Made by a program: the position numbers and the translations under genes. The notes beneath the pieces are model-generated. The model was not told the DNA's origin. It searched no databases and was given only the letters and a program-made list of their open reading frames with translations. Below, in pieces: positions 7,786 through 16,041 of a stretch of DNA of 61,148 nucleotides (positions within the stretch are counted from its first letter, which is position 1; each line of letters starts with the position of its first letter). The stretch is from Alphaproteobacteria bacterium UBA3637 (lineage in GTDB: Bacteria > Pseudomonadota > Alphaproteobacteria > CAAHEQ01 > UBA3637), in the NCBI GenBank assembly GCA_002373615.1, contig DFKU01000050.1, positions 1 to 61,148 of the forward strand, given 5' to 3'.

Positions 7786-9021
7786 ATGAGTATTTTTCAT
7801 AAATTAAAAACTTTTTTAAGTCATAAAAATATTTTGCCCTTTTTAGGCTTGGGCATTTCTGTTCAAGCTCCTATCAATTTAATCGGAGGAACATTAAAAT
7901 GGTGGGCCAGTGATTCAGGATTGAATTTGGCTGCCATTGGTATCTTTGCGGCCGTTACAATGCCTTACAGCTTGAAATTTTTATGGGCCCCTTTTATTGA
8001 CCAAATCAATTTACCTTTTTCAAAAAGGATGGGGTGTAAACGTGTTTGGTGTTTCGTTTTTCAATTAGGAATACTGGCAGGTTTATTATTTATTTCTTGT
8101 TTAAATCCAAAAGTGGATGTTTGGCCACTCTTTTTTGGAAGCCTGTTGATTGGATTTTGTGGCGCCAGTCAAGCATTGACTGTTGATGCTTTGAAAATTG
8201 ACCTTTTAAAAAAAGAAGAGTTAACAGACGGCACAACCGTCAAAGAATTCGGTGGACGTTTAGGATATTTAGGGGCAACGGCCGGTATGTTCGCCCTGTC
8301 CATGTATTTTTCATGGAATACCGCCTATAAAATAGCTTCATTGATGATTCTGATTGGCGTTTTTTCTTTATTCTTTATCCAAGAGCCCCCCAAAAAGCAT
8401 CAAAAAATCAGCTTTCATACTACCATCAAAATGCCTTTTATGGAATTTTGTCAAAGAATAAACTTACCTTTATTATGCTTATTCATTGTTCTTTATAAAC
8501 TATGTAATGGGATGTTGGGCAGTATGGCCTATCCTTTTTATAACCAAATTGGATTTACGGCAAAAGACGTATTAGCGGTATCTTCCATTTTTGGAACAAT
8601 TATGACCGCTTTGGGAATTTTAATCGGGGGCATTATTTTGCATAAAATGAATTTAAGACCCTTGTTATTTGTCTTGGGATGCATTGAAATTTTTACCAGC
8701 ATTGCTTTTGCCGGATTAGCCGCTGTAGGCCCCAGCATTCCTTTGTTCGTTGTCGTCATCATTTTTGACAATATTATTGGCGGAATTGGCAGCGCTGCAT
8801 GGGTTGTTTTTATTTCCAGAATGTGTTCCAAAAGTTTTTCAGCAACTCAATACGGTTTTTTGGACGCCCTCACGATGATTCCATTGACTTTGTTGGGGAT
8901 GCTAAGCGGTTGGTTAGCTCTGCACATGGGATGGCAAAATTATTTTATTTTTACAGGTGCTTTAATGATTCCCGCACTGTGTATGGTGAAATATTGTGAT
9001 ACTTTATTTGAAAAGAAATAA
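7786..9021 (+). CDS. AmpG-family MFS permease (muropeptide or related solute)
   Basis: The protein has 12 predicted membrane segments over 411 residues. Its opening GLGISVQAPINLIGGTLKWW and the loop WAPFIDQ match the AmpG/PAT-type branch of the major facilitator superfamily. AmpG imports anhydro-muropeptides for cell-wall recycling. Several related permeases in host-associated alphaproteobacteria carry other solutes, so the substrate is not certain. The longest frame starts at a TTG (7771), but GAAGGGA with 6-nt spacing supports the ATG at 7786. The next gene begins on the base after the stop codon, so they share a transcript. Confidence 0.78.
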   Translation: MSIFHKLKTFLSHKNILPFLGLGISVQAPINLIGGTLKWWASDSGLNLAAIGIFAAVTMPYSLKFLWAPFIDQINLPFSKRMGCKRVWCFVFQLGILAGLLFISCLNPKVDVWPLFFGSLLIGFCGASQALTVDALKIDLLKKEELTDGTTVKEFGGRLGYLGATAGMFALSMYFSWNTAYKIASLMILIGVFSLFFIQEPPKKHQKISFHTTIKMPFMEFCQRINLPLLCLFIVLYKLCNGMLGSMAYPFYNQIGFTAKDVLAVSSIFGTIMTALGILIGGIILHKMNLRPLLFVLGCIEIFTSIAFAGLAAVGPSIPLFVVVIIFDNIIGGIGSAAWVVFISRMCSKSFSATQYGFLDALTMIPLTLLGMLSGWLALHMGWQNYFIFTGALMIPALCMVKYCDTLFEKK

Positions 9022-9420
9022 ATGCAAGTCAAATACATTGTTTATTGTACAAAAAACGATGATATTCCCAAAGTAGATATTTGGAAAACAACGGGGAAGA
9101 TAACTCATTCTGAATATGCCCAAAGACACAACATAAAACCTCAAGATATTTCTTCCCAAGGCTATGCGTATTTTAATCCTTTTTTTAAAAAGTGGTTTTT
9201 AGAACATTATCAAATGGATGATGGTGTTCCTGCCAGAACCCTGGGAGAATTGATTCAGAAAAAATGCATAGAAAAAAAGGAGCGTTTATATGTAAGGAAA
9301 AAACTGTATCAGACGGACTTTTTTAATGATGCTCAATTAAGAAAAGAAACTTGGCAGGATAGACAAAATTTTATGTCCCTTTGTGCACGTGCATTATTGG
9401 GCGGTATCAAAAATTATTAG
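9022..9420 (+). CDS. Hypothetical protein, 132 aa
   Basis: I do not recognise this protein. It begins immediately after the AmpG-like stop codon and is therefore probably translationally coupled to it. It has no signal peptide and no membrane helix. It is rich in lysine, aromatic residues and glutamine, with a basic middle (KKCIEKKERLYVRKK). Its last 27 nt overlap the 3' end of the convergent FtsB-like gene. Because it follows a transporter so tightly it could be an accessory cytoplasmic protein, but there is no motif to support a function. Confidence 0.6.
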   Translation: MQVKYIVYCTKNDDIPKVDIWKTTGKITHSEYAQRHNIKPQDISSQGYAYFNPFFKKWFLEHYQMDDGVPARTLGELIQKKCIEKKERLYVRKKLYQTDFFNDAQLRKETWQDRQNFMSLCARALLGGIKNY

Positions 9421-9681
9421 AGTGTCTTCCCCCCCCATATTCAGAACCCGTAGGGCTTCTTCTTGAACAAGATCAGGGGCCCCATTTTTTAAAGCCTGCA
9501 CTTTTTTTTGTAAAAGTTCTTTTTCTGCTTTTACATTTAAAGCGACCATTGAATGATGCTCATGTTCTTTATGAATTTGTTCTAAACGTAATATTCCACG
9601 ATTTCCATAAATACCATGGTAAATAAAATAAGCTGTAATCAAAACAGAAACCAGGGGAATCACATGGAAAAAATGTTTCAT
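9394..9681 (-). CDS. FtsB/DivIC-like septum formation initiator
   Basis: This 95-residue protein has one membrane helix (about 5-24), the short linker GNRGILRLEQI, a coiled coil (about 32-68) and a C-terminal VQEEALRVLNMGGEDTLII block. That order matches FtsB/DivIC proteins. These link FtsL and FtsQ in the divisome and activate septal wall synthesis at midcell. Its ATG overlaps the TGA of the upstream diguanylate cyclase gene by 4 nt, indicating translational coupling. In many alphaproteobacteria ftsB sits beside eno or pdhA, so this linkage to a GGDEF gene is unusual. Confidence 0.8.
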   Translation of the reverse strand: MKHFFHVIPLVSVLITAYFIYHGIYGNRGILRLEQIHKEHEHHSMVALNVKAEKELLQKKVQALKNGAPDLVQEEALRVLNMGGEDTLIIFDTAQ

Positions 9682-11243
9682 GTATTTGCCCCTTCTTCTC
9701 GCATTTCTTCAGTAAACAGAGTGGCTTGATTTCGCCCATTTTCTTTCGAATGATACAAGGCAATATCTGCTTCTTTCGTCATTAAAGAAATATCTCCATT
9801 TTGGGTATTGGTGATCCCCAAGCTGATTGTAATGGGAACACGTGTTTGACCCGCCATAATAACAGCTTGTTCCACACTTGAGCGAATGCGTTCCGCCGCT
9901 ATTTTTGCCCCTTGAGCATCCGTATTACTGAGGAAAACAATAAATTCTTCCCCCCCAAAACGCGCAATAATATCCGAATCGCGATGAGTTTTATTCAATA
10001 CATCCGCAACCCGCTTTAAAACTTCATCCCCCATATCGTGCCCAAAAGTATCATTTACGTGTTTAAAATGGTCAATATCCAACATTATCATAGAATAAGG
10101 AATTTTTTGACGGATACAATTGGAAAGGGCCATCTGGCTCATCGCTTCGAACTGACGACGGTTATAAAGTCCGGTCAAGGTATCCGTAGAAGCCTCTTTA
10201 AAAAGCTTTTCTTCTGTTTGTTTTTGCGTAGTAATGTTTTGTAAGTTCATATAAAGAGCCAGCTCACCATCCAACTCTACAACACGCGCGGATAAATCCA
10301 ACCAGAGTATATCCCCTGTTTTAGGTGATTTCATTTTAACTTCAAAATTATCTACGATTTTCTTCTGACGCGCCATTTCAATCAATTCATCCCGTTTTTG
10401 GGGTTCTGTAAAATAATCTTTTAGGCGAAAATTTGAAATCCCATCTTTTTCCACTTTTAAAACAGAACATGCTATTGGATTAATGTAAATAACAGAATCA
10501 TCGAGCAATTTTGACACCAAAATAGGAAAGGGGGCAATATCCCAGAATTGAGTCCGGCGTTGCTTTTCTTTTTCAAGATTTTCTTCAAAATCAAGGCAGG
10601 TCACTTCCATAAACTTGATTTGAGCCATTAAGACTGAAAGGGAAACACCCCCAAATATAAAAATGGGAAACCAACCTGTTCCAGATATAAAATCAAATTC
10701 ACGCGCCAGATAATAAAGCGCCAGAACAAAAAAGGCATCCCCTACCCGGTCAAATAAAGAAGTTTTACCAACACTTTTCAACAAATGGAACGAAAAGCCT
10801 ACAACAACCCAACAAGCTGCCAATGACCAATAAATCAAATTGTATTCAGGAAAATAAATTTTAAATACATGAATAAAAATAACCTGAAGGACAAAAAAAA
10901 GAAAAACACAGGATAAAAGCGCAGACATTCCCAACGCACTGACCAACAAACTGACCCCCAAAAAAGAACACCCCAAACTGACTGTGATTCCTTGAATAAT
11001 TTCATACCCTTTAAATGAAATCAAAAAATTAGGATTTAACACAACCAATGAAGGTAATATAACCATCAAAAGGGTTCCAAAAGCCAAAATATAACAGGCT
11101 GTGGATATTAAATGAAACCGCCTTTTTTGGGTTGATCGAATAAAAAACATCCCAAAACATAAGCCCATAATCAAGTAGCCCAGACTTTCTAAGCCATATT
11201 GATTAAACCCTTGAACAATAATTTCAGACATTTCTTTAAACAT
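9678..11243 (-). CDS. Membrane-bound diguanylate cyclase with PAS domain
   Basis: Seven or so membrane helices (about residues 12-215) act as an unknown sensor module. A PAS domain follows (about 230-345), then a GGDEF domain (about 350-515). The active site reads GGEEF near residue 430, which is competent for making c-di-GMP from two GTP. An RDSD motif five residues upstream fits the RxxD inhibitory site, so product feedback is expected. The start has an AAAGGAG ribosome-binding site. c-di-GMP commonly controls pili and adhesion, which suits a genome with several pilin genes, but no direct link is visible. The FtsB-like gene overlaps the stop codon. Confidence 0.92.
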   Translation of the reverse strand: MFKEMSEIIVQGFNQYGLESLGYLIMGLCFGMFFIRSTQKRRFHLISTACYILAFGTLLMVILPSLVVLNPNFLISFKGYEIIQGITVSLGCSFLGVSLLVSALGMSALLSCVFLFFVLQVIFIHVFKIYFPEYNLIYWSLAACWVVVGFSFHLLKSVGKTSLFDRVGDAFFVLALYYLAREFDFISGTGWFPIFIFGGVSLSVLMAQIKFMEVTCLDFEENLEKEKQRRTQFWDIAPFPILVSKLLDDSVIYINPIACSVLKVEKDGISNFRLKDYFTEPQKRDELIEMARQKKIVDNFEVKMKSPKTGDILWLDLSARVVELDGELALYMNLQNITTQKQTEEKLFKEASTDTLTGLYNRRQFEAMSQMALSNCIRQKIPYSMIMLDIDHFKHVNDTFGHDMGDEVLKRVADVLNKTHRDSDIIARFGGEEFIVFLSNTDAQGAKIAAERIRSSVEQAVIMAGQTRVPITISLGITNTQNGDISLMTKEADIALYHSKENGRNQATLFTEEMREEGANT

Positions 11244-11310
11244 TTTATCTCCTTTCGGGTTAGTTTAGCAAAAATTTTTCAAAAATCAATGAAAAAAAGA
11301 CTTTTTTCCC

Positions 11311-11340
11311 ATTGCGAAATATGATTTTATGACCCATATA
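11311..11340 (+). promoter_or_regulatory. Candidate RpoH (heat-shock) promoter of dnaK
   Basis: ATTG (11311-11314) is followed after 18 nt by CCCATATA (11333-11340). This resembles the alphaproteobacterial RpoH pattern CTTG-N17/18-CYTATNT. It lies 55 nt before dnaK, where heat-shock control is expected. Confidence 0.5.
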
Positions 11341-11394
11341 GAATTTAGCAAATGAAAAAATGCGTGAAATTTAACCAAACAAAGGAGTTAAAAA

Positions 11395-13290
11395 ATGAGT
11401 AAAATTTTAGGTATTGACTTAGGAACCACCAATTCCTGTATGTGTATTATGGATGGCAAAGATGCCAAAGTATTGGAAAACCGCGAAGGCGCCCGTACGA
11501 CCCCTTCTATTGTGGCCTTTACAGGCAAAGGGGAACGCTTGGTCGGGCAACCAGCCAAACGTCAAGCCGTCACCAACCCGACAGGAACTTTGTATTCCAT
11601 TAAACGTTTAATCGGTCGTCGCTTTAATGACAAGATGGTTGAAAAAGATAAAGGCATGGTCCCTTATCATATCGTTTCCGGGGAAAATGGGGATGCCTGG
11701 GTGGAAGTGGATGGCAAAAAATATGCCCCCAGTCAAGTGTCCGCCTATGTGTTGCAAAAATTAAAAGAAGATGCCGAAAGCTATTTGGGCGAAAAGGTGA
11801 CTCAGGCCATTATTACGGTGCCAGCTTACTTTGATGACTCTCAGCGTCAAGCCACCAAAGACGCCGGTAAAATTGCCGGATTGGAAGTGCTCCGTATTAT
11901 CAATGAACCAACCGCTGCCGCTTTGGCCTATGGGATGGATCAGAAAAAATCAGGAATGATTGCCGTCTATGACTTGGGTGGCGGGACCTTCGATGTGTCC
12001 ATTTTGGAAATCGGTGATGGCGTGTTTGAAGTGAAATCCACCAATGGGGATACCTTCTTGGGTGGGGAAGACTTTGACGCCCGTATCGTGGATTACATGG
12101 CTGATGAATTTAAAAAAGAAAACGGCATTGACTTGCGTCAAGACCGTATGGCTTTGCAACGGTTAAAAGAAGCTGCTGAAAAAGCAAAAATTGAACTGTC
12201 CACCGCTACCACAACGGATGTGAACCTGCCCTTTATTACCGCAGATGCCACAGGGCCAAAGCATTTGAATATTTCTTTGACCCGCGCCAAATTGGAAAGC
12301 TTAGTTGAAGATTTGTTGGAACGCACTAAAAAGCCGATGGAAAATGCTTTAAAAGATGCCGGCCTCAGTAAATCCCAAATTGATGAAGTCATTTTGGTGG
12401 GTGGTATGACCCGTATGCCAGCTGTCCAAAAAATCGTAAAAGACTTCTTTGGGAAAGAACCCCATAAGGGCGTGAACCCTGATGAAGTGGTTGCCATGGG
12501 GGCTGCTATTCAAGGGGGTGTGTTAAAAGGCGATGTGAAAGATGTCTTGTTGTTGGATGTGACCCCGCTTTCCTTGGGTATTGAAACTTTGGGGGGCGTG
12601 TTCACGCGTTTGATTGACAGAAACACCACGATTCCGACCAAGAAATCTCAAGTATTTTCCACCGCTGAAGATGGACAAACCGCCGTCACAATTCGTGTGT
12701 TCCAAGGCGAACGTGAAATTGCACGGGATAATAAACTCTTAGGTCAATTTGACCTGGTGGGAATTCCCCCTGCCCCCCGTGGCATGCCACAAATTGAAGT
12801 CAGCTTTGATATTGACGCCAACGGGATTGTGAATGTGTCCGCCAAAGATAAAGCAACAGGTAAAGAACAATCCATTCGGATTCAATCCTCAGGAGGACTC
12901 TCTGATGCCGACATTGAAAAGATGGTGAAAGATGCTGAAGCGCATGCTGAAGAAGATAAGAAATTCAAGGAAGCCGCTGATGCCAAAAACCATGCAGATG
13001 CTATGGTGGCCTCAACCGAGAAAATGCTGAAAGAAAATGGGGATAAGATTCCATCAGCGGATAAAGAAGCCATTGAATCTTGCATCAAAGATTTGAAGGA
13101 TGCCATTGAGTCCAATGATACCCAAAGAATCAAGGACAAAACAGAAGCCCTTCAAAATGCCAGCATGAAAATGGGTGAAGCCATGTACAAGGCTCAACAA
13201 CAAGCTAACCCCAATCCTGCCGGAGATCAACCAGGGGAAGAAAAGAAAGAAGATGTTGTTGATGCAGATTATGAAGAGGTTAAAAAATAA
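11395..13290 (+). CDS. dnaK: Hsp70 chaperone DnaK
   Basis: The protein is 631 aa and full length. The N-terminal IGIDLGTTNSC-type phosphate-1 motif appears here as ILGIDLGTTNS. The ATPase loops (VYDLGGGTFDVS, VGGMTRMP) are intact. A substrate-binding domain, a helical lid and the acidic tail EEKKEDVVDADYEEVKK follow. It binds exposed hydrophobic segments in the cytoplasm with DnaJ and GrpE. The ribosome-binding site is AAAGGAG. A terminator-like hairpin between dnaK and dnaJ would lower dnaJ expression relative to dnaK. A heat-shock-type promoter lies upstream. Confidence 0.99.
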   Translation: MSKILGIDLGTTNSCMCIMDGKDAKVLENREGARTTPSIVAFTGKGERLVGQPAKRQAVTNPTGTLYSIKRLIGRRFNDKMVEKDKGMVPYHIVSGENGDAWVEVDGKKYAPSQVSAYVLQKLKEDAESYLGEKVTQAIITVPAYFDDSQRQATKDAGKIAGLEVLRIINEPTAAALAYGMDQKKSGMIAVYDLGGGTFDVSILEIGDGVFEVKSTNGDTFLGGEDFDARIVDYMADEFKKENGIDLRQDRMALQRLKEAAEKAKIELSTATTTDVNLPFITADATGPKHLNISLTRAKLESLVEDLLERTKKPMENALKDAGLSKSQIDEVILVGGMTRMPAVQKIVKDFFGKEPHKGVNPDEVVAMGAAIQGGVLKGDVKDVLLLDVTPLSLGIETLGGVFTRLIDRNTTIPTKKSQVFSTAEDGQTAVTIRVFQGEREIARDNKLLGQFDLVGIPPAPRGMPQIEVSFDIDANGIVNVSAKDKATGKEQSIRIQSSGGLSDADIEKMVKDAEAHAEEDKKFKEAADAKNHADAMVASTEKMLKENGDKIPSADKEAIESCIKDLKDAIESNDTQRIKDKTEALQNASMKMGEAMYKAQQQANPNPAGDQPGEEKKEDVVDADYEEVKK

Positions 13291-13305
13291 CTTTAGCTCC
13301 CAACA

Positions 13306-13334
13306 AAAAGGCGGACTTTTAAGGCCCGCCTTTT
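13306..13334 (+). terminator. Terminator or attenuator between dnaK and dnaJ
   Basis: The stem AAAAGGCGG/CCGCCTTTT has an 11-nt loop. Its T run is short (TTTT), so partial read-through into dnaJ, 32 nt downstream, is likely. Confidence 0.75.
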
Positions 13335-13365
13335 GTGCGTTTCAAAGAACATAAAGGAATATGTC

Positions 13366-14460
13366 ATGCGCGATTATTATGATATTTTAGGTGTTTCAAA
13401 GTCGGCGAGCAGCTCAGAGATTAAACAGGCCTTTCGGATTAAAGCCAAAGATTGTCACCCTGATCACCACGCAGGCGATAAAGAGGCCGAACAACAATTT
13501 AAGGAATTGGTGGAGGCCTACGATACCTTAAAAGACGAAGATAAACGCGCACGCTATGACCAATTCGGACATGAGGCCTATAAGGCAGGCATGGGGCAAG
13601 GCGGCTTTGGCAACGGTTTTGGGGGCTTTGATTTTTCAGGCACAGGCTTTGAAGACATTTTTTCCGAAATGTTTGGCATGCATCGGTCTGGCGAAGCCCG
13701 TCGCATTCGTGGGGAAGATTTACGTGCGGATATGACCATTACCTTAAAAGAGGCTCTGACCGGGCTTAAAAAAGAAATTACGGTGGATTATCTGGGGACA
13801 TGCCCTGACTGCCATGGGGAAGGCGGGGAAGGCGTACAAACCTGTGCCACCTGTCGTGGGATGGGACATATCAGGCAACGCCAAGGCTTTTTTGTGGTGG
13901 AAACGGAATGCCCCACCTGTCATGGATCGGGGAAAACGGTGAAGACCCCCTGCCCCAAATGTCGGGCAAGTGGCAGAACACGTCAGAAAAAAACTTTGGA
14001 AGTCAACGTTCCTGCCGGCGTGGAAACGGGTGTCAGGATGCGCCTATCAGGTGAAGGAAACTATGCCCCCCATGGTGTTGCGGGCGATTTATATGTCTTT
14101 TTAACGGTGGAAAAACACCCCCTGTTTGAGCGAAATGGAACAGAGCTTTATTTGAAGATGCCCCTCCCCCTCACCACCGCGGTCTTTGGGGGAAAGGTTG
14201 AGGTTCCGACATTAGATGGGGAATTTAAGGAATACAAAGTCCCTGCGGGCTTGCAATCGGGAACAGAAAAAGTTTTTGAAGGGTTGGGTATGCCTGCCAT
14301 CCGTGGCAAAAAGCGGGGCGATTTACATGTGATTTTTGAAGTGGAAATCCCAACCAATTTGACCAAGAAACAAAAAGAGCTGTGGGAAAGTTTTGAAGGT
14401 GTTCCAGATCAAAATCCCCTGTGCGAAAAGTTTAAGAAATTATTGGGAAAATTGGTTTAG
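13366..14460 (+). CDS. dnaJ: Hsp40 co-chaperone DnaJ
   Basis: A J domain (residues 1-70, RDYYDILGVS start, catalytic HPD motif as CHPDHH) is followed by a Gly/Phe-rich linker. Four CxxCxGxG-type zinc repeats (CPDCHGEG, CATCRGMG, CPTCHGSG, CPKCRASG) and the C-terminal substrate-binding domains complete a class-A DnaJ of 364 aa. It delivers unfolded clients to DnaK and stimulates its ATPase. The longest frame begins at an upstream TTG, but AAAGGA at proper spacing supports the ATG at 13366. It follows dnaK in the usual order. Confidence 0.98.
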   Translation: MRDYYDILGVSKSASSSEIKQAFRIKAKDCHPDHHAGDKEAEQQFKELVEAYDTLKDEDKRARYDQFGHEAYKAGMGQGGFGNGFGGFDFSGTGFEDIFSEMFGMHRSGEARRIRGEDLRADMTITLKEALTGLKKEITVDYLGTCPDCHGEGGEGVQTCATCRGMGHIRQRQGFFVVETECPTCHGSGKTVKTPCPKCRASGRTRQKKTLEVNVPAGVETGVRMRLSGEGNYAPHGVAGDLYVFLTVEKHPLFERNGTELYLKMPLPLTTAVFGGKVEVPTLDGEFKEYKVPAGLQSGTEKVFEGLGMPAIRGKKRGDLHVIFEVEIPTNLTKKQKELWESFEGVPDQNPLCEKFKKLLGKLV

Positions 14461-14461
14461 A

Positions 14462-14695
14462 TTATTTTGAAGCCTCTTGCACCACTTTAGAAAAATCCAA
14501 ATCCAAATAATCAGCCAATAATAAGGCCGTATAAAGGGTTGGGCGCTGCGTGCAATTTTCAATGTATAGAATAGAACTTTTGCTCATGCCCGTCTCTTTG
14601 GCCATCTTATATTGCGTAATTCCTTTTTTTAATCGTTCTTCACGCAACAAGGCCACAATTCTATCGCTGATTTCTTGAGCTTGTCTTTTTTTCAT
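14462..14695 (-). CDS. XRE-family HTH repressor, 77 aa
   Basis: This is a single helix-turn-helix protein. The recognition region KKGITQYKMAKETGMSKSSI (about residues 25-44) is followed by IENCTQRPTLYTALLLADYL, the usual Cro/C1 fold. The protein is little more than the DNA-binding domain. No Shine-Dalgarno precedes the ATG, and the -10 box ends 7 nt before it, so the message may be leaderless. It is divergent from a broken pilin gene and the shared spacer carries GTTC/GAAC half-sites, so it probably represses itself and formerly the pilin gene. It converges on dnaJ with one base between the stops. Confidence 0.82.
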   Translation of the reverse strand: MKKRQAQEISDRIVALLREERLKKGITQYKMAKETGMSKSSILYIENCTQRPTLYTALLLADYLDLDFSKVVQEASK

Positions 14696-14702
14696 GAATC
14701 TT

Positions 14703-14755
14703 ATTATAAAGGACTTGACATTTTATCAATAGTTCTGGTTAATGAACTAGTGTTC
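14703..14755. promoter_or_regulatory. Divergent promoter region with GTTC/GAAC half-sites
   Basis: Toward the right, TTGACA (14715-14720) and GTTAAT (14738-14743) are 17 nt apart. Toward the left, TTGATA (14729-14724) and TATAAT (14708-14703) are 15 nt apart. Three half-sites, AGTTC (14731-14735), GAACT (14744-14748) and GTTC (14752-14755), form two inverted repeats over the rightward -10 box. This is a natural place for the adjacent XRE protein to bind. Confidence 0.5.
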
Positions 14756-14774
14756 AATTTTAAAAAGGAGAAAA

Positions 14775-15064
14775 ATGAAAAAAGTTTATAATGTAAAAGA
14801 AAATGTCATTCCTGCCAAGCGTAGCGCGAGCGGGAATCTGATGAGATGCCCCGTCAAGCGAGGCATGACAGAATCCGGTCGTTCTATGGTGGAAATGGTA
14901 CCTGTCCTGCAGGTATTTTCGGAAGAACTTATTGTAAAGATGTGACTGGTGGTTGTCAATCTTGGGAATGTCGTGATTTAGGGGATGGATATAAGTGGGA
15001 CTCTCCTTTGATAGAAGCTGTATCCTGTAAAAATTTAGGTTATTGTGATTGGATTGAAGAATAA
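14775..15064 (+). pseudogene. Broken prepilin gene (internal deletion and frameshift)
   Basis: Reading from the ATG with an AAAAAGGAG site gives a short start, then an in-frame palindromic repeat (14805-14869), then ESGRSMVEM, the prepilin peptidase motif shared with the intact pilins. The hydrophobic helix is missing. Right after VEM the frame runs into an early stop at 14943-14945. A second frame, beginning around 14890, encodes a cysteine-containing tail (CPAGIF, YCKDV, CQSWEC, CKNLGYCDWIEE) that ends at 15064 like a pilin C-terminus. The simplest reading is deletion of the middle of a pilin gene with loss of frame. A terminator follows, so the transcription unit is otherwise preserved. 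Confidence 0.7.
14805..14869 (+). repeat. Palindromic repeat element (REP/RPE-like), copy A, inside a prepilin leader
   Basis: A 65-bp element with ends GTCATTCCTGCC and GGCATGAC has a central ATCTGATGAGAT palindrome. It begins exactly at codon 11 of the broken pilin frame and is read through without a stop. It matches the copy at 60654-60722 in inverted orientation. Confidence 0.75.
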
Positions 15065-15073
15065 TGATGTTAA

Positions 15074-15103
15074 AAATTCCCCGGCATCTGCGGGGGATTT
15101 TTT
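15074..15103 (+). terminator. Intrinsic terminator after the broken pilin gene
   Basis: A stem AATTCCCC/GGGGGATT is followed by six T. Its last bases touch the htpX stop codon on the other strand, and it may also serve that transcript. Confidence 0.75.
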
Positions 15104-16040
15104 AAGTCATACTGTTCAGGCGTTTGATGCGTTCGGCGATAGGGGGATGGGTATCCAAAAGTCCCCCGATTTTTTTTAACGGATTACAAATGCAGGCACA
15201 GGCCATCTGGCTGGATGAATCCAAGGCTTCCACCCGTGGGTCCACAGAAATTTTTTTCAGGGCACTGACCAACGCCTGCGGATGACGGGTGAGATACGCC
15301 CCTGTTGCATCCGCTTGGAATTCCTGCGAACGCGATAACGCCATGTGGATAAAGGGCGCGATTAAATAGCGGAACAATAACAACGACAACCCAACCATAA
15401 TGAGAAGAGCTGCGCCGTTCCCTTTTTTGGATGAACCACGACTACGTCCCGAAGCACGCACCAAAATTTCCCCCAACATGCCTATCACACCAATCCCCGT
15501 AATGATAAACATGTTGAGCCGAATATCCCGATTCATAATGTGACCCATTTCGTGGGAAATAACAGCCTCTAATTCAATGGGATCCAGCTTTTTGACAATG
15601 CCTGTGGTGAGCGCAATTGAGGCACTTTTGGGCGAATATCCTGTTGCAAAAGCATTTAAAGAATCATCCGGAATCAAATACACCTGTGGGGTGGGCAGGC
15701 CTGCCTTTAACGCCAAATTTTCCACCAAGCGATAAACTTGAAAGTGTTCTTTATCATCTGGGCAAATCTTCGCCCCCGAAAAACCCAGCATCATTTTATC
15801 CCCAAAGCCAAATGAGGTGAGCGTTAAGATAGCTGCAATCCCCAAAATAATGGGCACAATCCCGATAAAAATTTCATTACACTCTTGAATAGCCTGATCC
15901 GTTGGGGTTTCACCTAAAAGCGCAAACAAGAAAAAAAATGCATATATAAAGGCTGCCAACGCCACCGGAAACAGCAGGACAAGCCCCACTATCTTCCGGT
16001 TATTCCCCGCGATATGGCCATAAACATCAGTTGGTTTCAT
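15102..16040 (-). CDS. htpX: M48-family membrane zinc metalloprotease (HtpX-like)
   Basis: Two N-terminal membrane helices precede a peptidase domain with the zinc motif HEMGH near residue 160. The downstream glutamate lies in the SQEFQADATGAYL segment. Further hydrophobic segments sit between them. HtpX proteases degrade misfolded inner-membrane proteins with the active site facing the cytoplasm. The longest frame begins at TTG 16049, but the ATG at 16040 is one base after the lemA stop codon. That gives a 312-aa protein and tight coupling, so I use it. lemA-htpX pairs are a recurrent bacterial operon. Confidence 0.88.
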   Translation of the reverse strand: MKPTDVYGHIAGNNRKIVGLVLLFPVALAAFIYAFFFLFALLGETPTDQAIQECNEIFIGIVPIILGIAAILTLTSFGFGDKMMLGFSGAKICPDDKEHFQVYRLVENLALKAGLPTPQVYLIPDDSLNAFATGYSPKSASIALTTGIVKKLDPIELEAVISHEMGHIMNRDIRLNMFIITGIGVIGMLGEILVRASGRSRGSSKKGNGAALLIMVGLSLLLFRYLIAPFIHMALSRSQEFQADATGAYLTRHPQALVSALKKISVDPRVEALDSSSQMACACICNPLKKIGGLLDTHPPIAERIKRLNSMT

Positions 16041-16041
16041 C

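Noticed and set aside
9381..9626. Plus-strand open frame of 81 residues overlapping the FtsB-like gene.
   Set aside because: It is antisense to a recognisable FtsB/DivIC gene and shows no motif or ribosome-binding site.
14846..15064. A separate 72-residue gene.
   Set aside because: Its first residues are encoded by the palindromic repeat, it has no start signal, and its end looks like a pilin C-terminus. It is better explained as the frameshifted tail of the broken pilin gene.
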